DNA from: Candidatus Limnocylindrales bacterium
GTDB taxonomy: Bacteria; Desulfobacterota; Binatia; UBA1149; CAITLU01
Assembly: GCA_035626395.1 (NCBI GenBank)
Contig: DASPNR010000042.1
Location: forward strand, 412,484-476,483
Direction of reading: 5' to 3'
DNA: 64,000 nucleotides
Shown here piece after piece: positions 59,476 to 64,000 of this stretch. The position numbers and the translations under genes were made by a program. How positions within the stretch are numbered: the first letter of the stretch is position 1; each line of letters starts with the position of its first letter. Under the pieces are notes generated by a model, which had not been told where the DNA came from, made no database searches, and saw only the letters and a program-made list of their open reading frames with translations.

Positions 59476-62223
59476 CTACTGGCTCAGCGCCGCCCCCCGC
59501 GCCTCCGCCTTCTCCCACATGCGAAGGTACGCTTCGGCCGAGCGGAACAGCGGCTCGAGCTCCTGATCGCTGACGCCGTCGCCGCGCACGTCCTGGATCA
59601 ATTCGGCCACCATGCCGATGTGGGCGAGGCCCTCGGTGTTGAAATCGATCGTACGCGTGCCCACCGCCGGCTCCGTGAAGGTGACGTCGCCCGCGTAGGA
59701 CGTGAACGGATACGTCACGGGGTCGGTCTGCGGGTCCGCGCAATCGGCTCCGGCGCCGAAGCGCGGGCCGGGCGCGCCGGCAAAGCCGTTCAGATCGAAA
59801 CCGAAGCCGAGTCCGGGGTAGGCGCCGTTGGCGACCATCGTGGCCAGACGGTTCTGGAACCCGTCGTCCATGGTGGCCGGAGTCGATGCGCTGCGGCAGC
59901 GTCCGAAGCCGGAGGTGGAAATCCCGCCGAGGGCATACAGCGCACCGTGATTGTCCTGGCCGTGCGTGCCTGCAGCCGGGTAGTCGTTCTCCATCATCAT
60001 CTCGAAGACGCGCGCGTAGGAGCGGCGCGGAAGATGGTCGATCTCCAGGATCATCCCGCGGCGCATGACTTCGCTGACGAAGAACTCCCCGAGCGGGGTC
60101 AGCCCGTGGTTCTGACAGAAGTCGCCCTCGGCCGGCGGTGCGCTCAGGACGTCCAGGAAGGGCGCGAGCGCGAAGATGGGATCCTCGGGGAACCAGCGCC
60201 GGATCGAGCTCGTCGCCAGCGGCAAGGGTCCCATGTACTCGGTGCGCGGCACGTTGATGCCGGGAAAGCTCAGCGGCCCCTTGTCGAACGCCGTCGGCAG
60301 ATTGGCGTCGCAGTCCTGCGTGTAGTTGTTGAAGTAGCTGCTCTGCAGGAAATTGCCGAGCTCCAGGATTCCCTTGTCGCCGTCGCCGGCCGAGAAGGCG
60401 TTGTCGTACTTGTGCACCGGAAACAGCGCCCGCACCCCGCGTGCATGGTAGTCGTCGAACTTGGCCCGCACGTCCTCTTCCGTGCAGGCCGGGAACTCCC
60501 TCGTGGGGCGCACGAAGCAGTCGAAGATGTGCGCGGTCTCGATGCCGAGCACCACGGCCATCTTGCCCTCGTTGATCACTTCGCGAGCCTCCGCCGGGCT
60601 GAGCACGATGCGGAACCAGCCCTTGCCCGGGCCGCCTGACTGCGCGTCGATGTAGCGCTCCATCGCGTACGTCTCTTCCAGGATTCGATCGACCGCGACC
60701 ATGTCGTTGCACGCGTAGCGCACCGGCTGCAGCCCCAGCCCGACCAGGAAATCGCAGATGACCGAGTTGGTGGTTGCGTGCTGCACGACCAGGCGCAGGC
60801 CCGCCATCCATGCCCGCTCCAGCCACTTGTAGTACTGCACCTGGTGCGTGGAGCTGTCGTGAGCGCTCGGCCAGTCGGTGAAGGTCGGCCAGCCATCGGT
60901 GGCGTGGTTGGGCTCGGGGAGCTGTCCGCTGCTCACCACCTCCAGAAGGATGCTGGAATCGAGGCTGTCTTGCCGGTCGTAGCCGAAGCCGAACACGTCC
61001 TTGCGGCCGTCCACGCCGTGAAAGCGCGAGCAATCGGTCAAGGCATGCTCGACGCCCAGGCGATGGAATGGGGCGCCGTGGTAGATGCCGCCGCCGCCAA
61101 AGGCGAAGTTCGAGAGGATGTGGGAGTGGGCATCGACGAAGCCGTAGACCGATCCGTCGTCGAAGGTCCGCGGCGTCACCGTTCCGGTCGCGTCGAGCGT
61201 CAGCTCCGGAATGGTGCTGCAGCCCGTGGTGGCAAGGAACTCTATGGGAGCGGCCTGCGTTTCATCGGCGGACAGGCCGGTGGCCGTGACGAACTGGCGC
61301 AGCCGGTAGCTGTAGAGCACGACTTCTTGCGCGTCGCTGGTGGAGCGCAGCAGCACCCACTCGGCCTCGGAGATGTAGGAGTCGTCGATCAGCATGATGT
61401 CGGAGTCGAGGCTCTCGTCGCGTCCCAGACCCGTCGGGAGGCCGGTCAGGTAGAAGCCGGCCGGATCCCGCAGCAGGTAGGTGGCCAGATCGCTTGCGCG
61501 GACATGCATGGGCGTGGCGGAGCCGGCGTCGGTTGCAGAGAAAGCGAAGTCGGAGGTGCCGGCCACCAGGAAGCGCTTCGCATCGTCTCTGCCTGCGCTG
61601 ACGGCATAGCAGCCGCCGGTGAACTGGAAGAGGTCGACGGGCGGGGCCGGCGCCTCTTCGCATTCCGCCTGGTTGGGGTCGGCGGCACAGGTGTCGGTGC
61701 CGCGTCCGCCGCGAACGTCGTCGTCGTCGTCGCCGCCGTCGACCCAGTCATCGTCGAAACCTCCCGCCAGGCTGTCGACGCCCTCGTTGCCTTCGAGCCG
61801 GTCGCGGCCTCGACCGCCATTGAGGAAGTCGGCTCCGGGGCCGCCCACGATGACGTCATTGTCGCTACCGCCGCGCAGGTAATCGTTGCCGGGCCCGCCG
61901 TCGAGCCGGTTGAAGCCGGCGGCATTGCGCAGCCGGTCGTCGCCCGCGCCGCCGCAGATGATGTCGTTGCCGCGCATGCCGAGCACCAGATCGTCGCCGC
62001 CAAGGGCCACGATCACGTCGTTGCCGCGGGTCCCGCGGATCCGGTCCTTGCCCCAGGTGCCGATGCAGGGCCCGATCTTCCCGTTGACGCGGCAGCCCTC
62101 GGTCGGAAGGACACCGAGGCAGTGCTCCGCGGCGACCGAAGGGGTCGCCGTCAGTAGAACAGCCATCGCGGTCGCGCGCGCGAGACGGGGCCGGAGCAAG
62201 GGCCGGGCAAAGAAACGCTTCAT
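59476..62223 (-). CDS. RTX-repeat protein fused to an amidohydrolase/dipeptidase-like domain
   Basis: The 915-residue protein has a signal peptide ending near SVAAE. RTX nonapeptide-type calcium repeats run from about 60 to 175 (GGPGNDYLRGG, GGPGADFLNGG, GGRGRDRLEG). From about 360 a metal-dependent hydrolase domain follows: FVDAHSHILSNF with two His, VVLGIETAHIFD with Glu, MILEIDHLPRRS and AGTHGQDNHGAL. This order resembles the M19 membrane-dipeptidase/amidohydrolase group. It is an enzyme rather than a toxin by all visible signs. ATG 62223 is fixed by GAGGGG (62231-62236), 7 nt away. RTX repeats usually sit at the C terminus of secreted enzymes; here they are N-terminal. Confidence 0.82.
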   Translation of the reverse strand: MKRFFARPLLRPRLARATAMAVLLTATPSVAAEHCLGVLPTEGCRVNGKIGPCIGTWGKDRIRGTRGNDVIVALGGDDLVLGMRGNDIICGGAGDDRLRNAAGFNRLDGGPGNDYLRGGSDNDVIVGGPGADFLNGGRGRDRLEGNEGVDSLAGGFDDDWVDGGDDDDDVRGGRGTDTCAADPNQAECEEAPAPPVDLFQFTGGCYAVSAGRDDAKRFLVAGTSDFAFSATDAGSATPMHVRASDLATYLLRDPAGFYLTGLPTGLGRDESLDSDIMLIDDSYISEAEWVLLRSTSDAQEVVLYSYRLRQFVTATGLSADETQAAPIEFLATTGCSTIPELTLDATGTVTPRTFDDGSVYGFVDAHSHILSNFAFGGGGIYHGAPFHRLGVEHALTDCSRFHGVDGRKDVFGFGYDRQDSLDSSILLEVVSSGQLPEPNHATDGWPTFTDWPSAHDSSTHQVQYYKWLERAWMAGLRLVVQHATTNSVICDFLVGLGLQPVRYACNDMVAVDRILEETYAMERYIDAQSGGPGKGWFRIVLSPAEAREVINEGKMAVVLGIETAHIFDCFVRPTREFPACTEEDVRAKFDDYHARGVRALFPVHKYDNAFSAGDGDKGILELGNFLQSSYFNNYTQDCDANLPTAFDKGPLSFPGINVPRTEYMGPLPLATSSIRRWFPEDPIFALAPFLDVLSAPPAEGDFCQNHGLTPLGEFFVSEVMRRGMILEIDHLPRRSYARVFEMMMENDYPAAGTHGQDNHGALYALGGISTSGFGRCRSASTPATMDDGFQNRLATMVANGAYPGLGFGFDLNGFAGAPGPRFGAGADCADPQTDPVTYPFTSYAGDVTFTEPAVGTRTIDFNTEGLAHIGMVAELIQDVRGDGVSDQELEPLFRSAEAYLRMWEKAEARGAALSQ

Positions 62224-62230
62224 GAAGATC

Positions 62231-62236
62231 CCCCTC
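62231..62236 (-). promoter_or_regulatory. Ribosome binding site of the RTX-hydrolase gene
   Basis: GAGGGG on the minus strand lies 7 nt from the ATG at 62223; the ATG at 62238 overlaps this site's far edge. Confidence 0.6.
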
Positions 62237-62480
62237 ATTGCAGGTGTGTGCGCCGACGGTCCGCGGGCGGCCGTGCCGGACGAACGGTCGCGATTCGTCG
62301 GCGGCGCCGGATCGCGGCGAATCCGCGGGTTCTATGAGTGGCGCGGGGCCGATGCCAGCCGCGGTGGGCGAGAATGGCGTCGGGTGCGCACCGTCGACCG
62401 AGAATGGGCTTTGGCGCTCACGCCGCCGGCATGAACGGGAATTGGGTAGCTGTCAGCGCCGGGCTAGAAGGAACCCGACC

Positions 62481-62867
62481 ATGGCCTCCCTCATCCGTCA
62501 TCCGTCCGGTTCGCGACGGTGGAGAGCTTGCACTCGGCGGTGTGCGCGCCGACACGTGTCGCGGCTCTGGATGTGTTGCGCGGGGTTGTCGCTTCTCATC
62601 GGCTGTGGCGCCAAGCAGGCCGCGATCGAAACAGAGGCCCCGGCAGGCAAGCCGCCGCAGGTCCGGCCGGCCGCCGACAAATGTGGACCCGTACTGGACC
62701 TGCAGAAGTGGAAGATCCAGTGCGAGAACGACAACCTTGCCATGATGTGCCGGACGTCGGATCCAAACGATCGGCGCTGCGCATGCAAGCAATCGGGCAA
62801 GTACCGCTGGACATACGGTGTCTACTGCAAGAAAGCACTGCCGTGCGGTCGGCGCGCCTGCCGGTAG
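62481..62867 (+). CDS. Small Cys-rich lipoprotein
   Basis: The 128 residues include an Arg-rich lead (about 1-28), then a hydrophobic stretch ending LLIGC, a clear lipobox, so the mature protein is lipid-anchored. About 70 residues follow with eight Cys in DLQKWKIQCENDNLAMMC and RRCACKQSGKY. I do not recognise the family. AAGGAA lies about 8 nt before ATG 62481. The lead is long for a signal peptide; a start nearer the hydrophobic stretch would need a non-ATG codon or the internal ATG of WMCC. Confidence 0.65.
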   Translation: MASLIRHPSGSRRWRACTRRCARRHVSRLWMCCAGLSLLIGCGAKQAAIETEAPAGKPPQVRPAADKCGPVLDLQKWKIQCENDNLAMMCRTSDPNDRRCACKQSGKYRWTYGVYCKKALPCGRRACR

Positions 62868-63102
62868 TGGTGGCGGTCGAGCATTGCATGTCGGGAAGCG
62901 GTATCGAGCCCTCACGCACGCGCTGACGGCTTCGCCACCGCGACGGGCGGTGATGCGCATTACCTGACAACGGCCAAAAAATTACGCCTCGCGGGCACCG
63001 GCAGAGGCGTGAGCGCGCGCTCGATTGCGCCCTGCGCCTCTATACGTGGCTCGAGCTTGCGTCTATCATCGGCCACACGTCGCCTTGCAGCGGTGGATTT
63101 CG

Positions 63103-63567
63103 ATGAACGCGACGGTGCAGATTCTCGTCTTTCGCGCAGCCGGCCGAACTTTCGGCATTCCCTTGTCGCAGGCCGAACGCGTCATCCCCTGCGTATCATG
63201 CACGCCGCTGCCGAATGCGCCCGAGATCGTCCTCGGCGTGATCGATCTTCATGGCCTCATCGTGCCCGTGTTCGACGTGGGCACACGCTGCGGGCTTCCC
63301 TCGCGCGACCTGCGTCTCGAAGACCAGTTCGTCATCGCGCATGATGGCCATCGCACCGTCGCCTTGCTGGTCGACTGCGCCGTCGGTGTGGTGGACCGCG
63401 CCATCATGCCGGCCCACCTCATCCTGCCGTATCTGGACGGCGTCGCGGGCGTGACGCGGTTCGAGGATGGCCTCATCCTCATTCACGATCTCGAGCGCTT
63501 CCTGTCGGCCGAAGAGGACGCGGCGCTGACCGATGCGCTCGCACACGAGCAGGCGCGTGACAGCTAG
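63103..63567 (+). CDS. cheW: CheW-like chemotaxis coupling protein
   Basis: The 154 residues form a CheW SH3-like domain: QILVFRAAGRTFGIPLSQAE, LGVIDLHGLIVPVFD and VALLVDCAVGVVD. It links receptors to CheA in the cytoplasm. ATG 63103 is preferred over an in-frame upstream start because GGTGGA (63092-63097) is 5 nt away and the family N terminus fits. The stop overlaps the start of cheR. Confidence 0.88.
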   Translation: MNATVQILVFRAAGRTFGIPLSQAERVIPCVSCTPLPNAPEIVLGVIDLHGLIVPVFDVGTRCGLPSRDLRLEDQFVIAHDGHRTVALLVDCAVGVVDRAIMPAHLILPYLDGVAGVTRFEDGLILIHDLERFLSAEEDAALTDALAHEQARDS

Positions 63568-64000
63568 CCTTTCCGATTCGCTGCTTGCCGACCTCGGCGA
63601 GCTCGTTGCGCAAACGATGGGCCTTCACTTCCCGCGCCCTCGATGGCCCGACCTGCAGCGCGGGCTCGTCGCAGCGAGCGAGTCTCTCGGAATCGGCGAT
63701 GCCGCTTCTTTTGCGCGCAAGCTGCTGTCGGCGCCTCTCTCCATTCGCGAGGCCCAGGCCCTTGCGGACGCGCTGACGGTCGGGGAGACATACTTCTTTC
63801 GCGAGCCGTCGGCGCTGGACGCGCTTTCGCGCGACATCATTCCTCGCTTGCGCGACGCACGCGGAGCCGGCCGGCCGCGACTGCGTCTATGGAGCGCCGG
63901 CTGCTGTACGGGCGAGGAGCCGTACTCGATCGCGATCACGCTTCACCGAACGCTCCCGGACTACTCGAGCTGGGACATCGACATCGTCGCCACCGACCTC
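63557..64000 (+). CDS. cheR: CheR-type chemotaxis methyltransferase, 3'-truncated
   Basis: The visible 148 residues run off the window. They include the CheR N-terminal helical domain, LTVGETYFFREPSALDAL and the SAM-binding loop LRLWSAGCCTGEEPYSIA, then ATDL. It methylates glutamates of chemoreceptors using S-adenosylmethionine. The GTG start lies inside the 3' end of cheW (11 bp overlap), giving a cheW-cheR operon. Confidence 0.88.
   Translation, partial: MTASLSDSLLADLGELVAQTMGLHFPRPRWPDLQRGLVAASESLGIGDAASFARKLLSAPLSIREAQALADALTVGETYFFREPSALDALSRDIIPRLRDARGAGRPRLRLWSAGCCTGEEPYSIAITLHRTLPDYSSWDIDIVATDL

Noticed and set aside
59476..62223. RTX toxin
   Set aside because: The RTX repeats are few and N-terminal, there is a cleavable signal peptide and the main domain is a metal-dependent hydrolase; no toxin domain or type I secretion genes are present.

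Overview
The window is GC-rich, gene-dense DNA from a diderm bacterium. Envelope genes (lnt, an LptG-type permease, a TesA-YbbA-YbbP set) show an outer membrane. Several exported proteins carry Thr-rich linkers, DUF4215 Cys-rich repeats, FG-GAP/VCBS repeats and a recurring DHLxCFK six-cysteine domain. That mix is typical of uncultured deltaproteobacterium-like lineages such as Binatota/Binatia or Myxococcota; the lineage is inferred, since no rRNA gene lies in the window. No rRNA, tRNA, CRISPR array or intact insertion sequence was recognised. LAYOUT: 2-2257 is the 3' part of a subtilisin-like protease gene with FG-GAP repeats. 2323-8895 holds an alpha/beta hydrolase, a GT39-like membrane glycosyltransferase, murI divergent from lnt, a short HicB-like protein, a large inverted repeat and ahpC. 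9000-18921 is an envelope region: a flavin-dependent monooxygenase-like gene, lptG, an ABC exporter, then a tight + strand set made of a glycosyltransferase/methyltransferase-like/ELM1 fusion, a GpmA-like mutase, a CDP-alcohol phosphotransferase and a cytidylyltransferase-like gene, followed by a DUF72 gene with no ordinary start codon. 19862-24587 (minus) carries tesA, a LolD/YbbA ATPase and a YbbP permease in overlapping order, then a tandem thioredoxin-fold GST-like gene. 24739-36529 (minus) is mostly alpha-glucan metabolism (glgP, a short GH57/DUF3536 protein, glgB, malQ), with secreted proteins lying between and beside these genes. 36653-39528 encodes a secreted beta-helix protein overlapping a DHLxCFK protein. 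39724-41479 is a NarL-type two-component pair. 41793-44308 holds a BON/metallophosphoesterase/nucleotidyltransferase operon and bacterioferritin. 44543-46072 has small exported proteins and a variant acyltransferase. 46091-53919 is an unusual three-gene secreted operon: a giant protein with a transglutaminase-like domain lacking its Cys and a C-terminal metzincin motif, a secreted Ig-like protein, and a terpene-cyclase-like-repeat/Cys-rich/dockerin-like protein. 54163-62223 has an AI-2E-type membrane protein fused to B12-cap-like and GAF domains, a decayed IS91-type transposase fragment, a CRTAC1 protein and an RTX-repeat/metal-dependent hydrolase fusion. The window closes with a lipoprotein, cheW and a partial cheR. 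HOW THE GENES WORK TOGETHER: the two most suggestive systems are (1) the 13673-18921 cluster, which looks like a pathway that activates a phospho-polyol with CTP, transfers it onto a lipid or glycan and exports the product, and (2) the 46091-53919 secreted operon, whose three products are translationally linked and all exported but match no described system known to me. Gene coupling by ATGA/GTGA overlaps is frequent throughout, which helped fix many starts.
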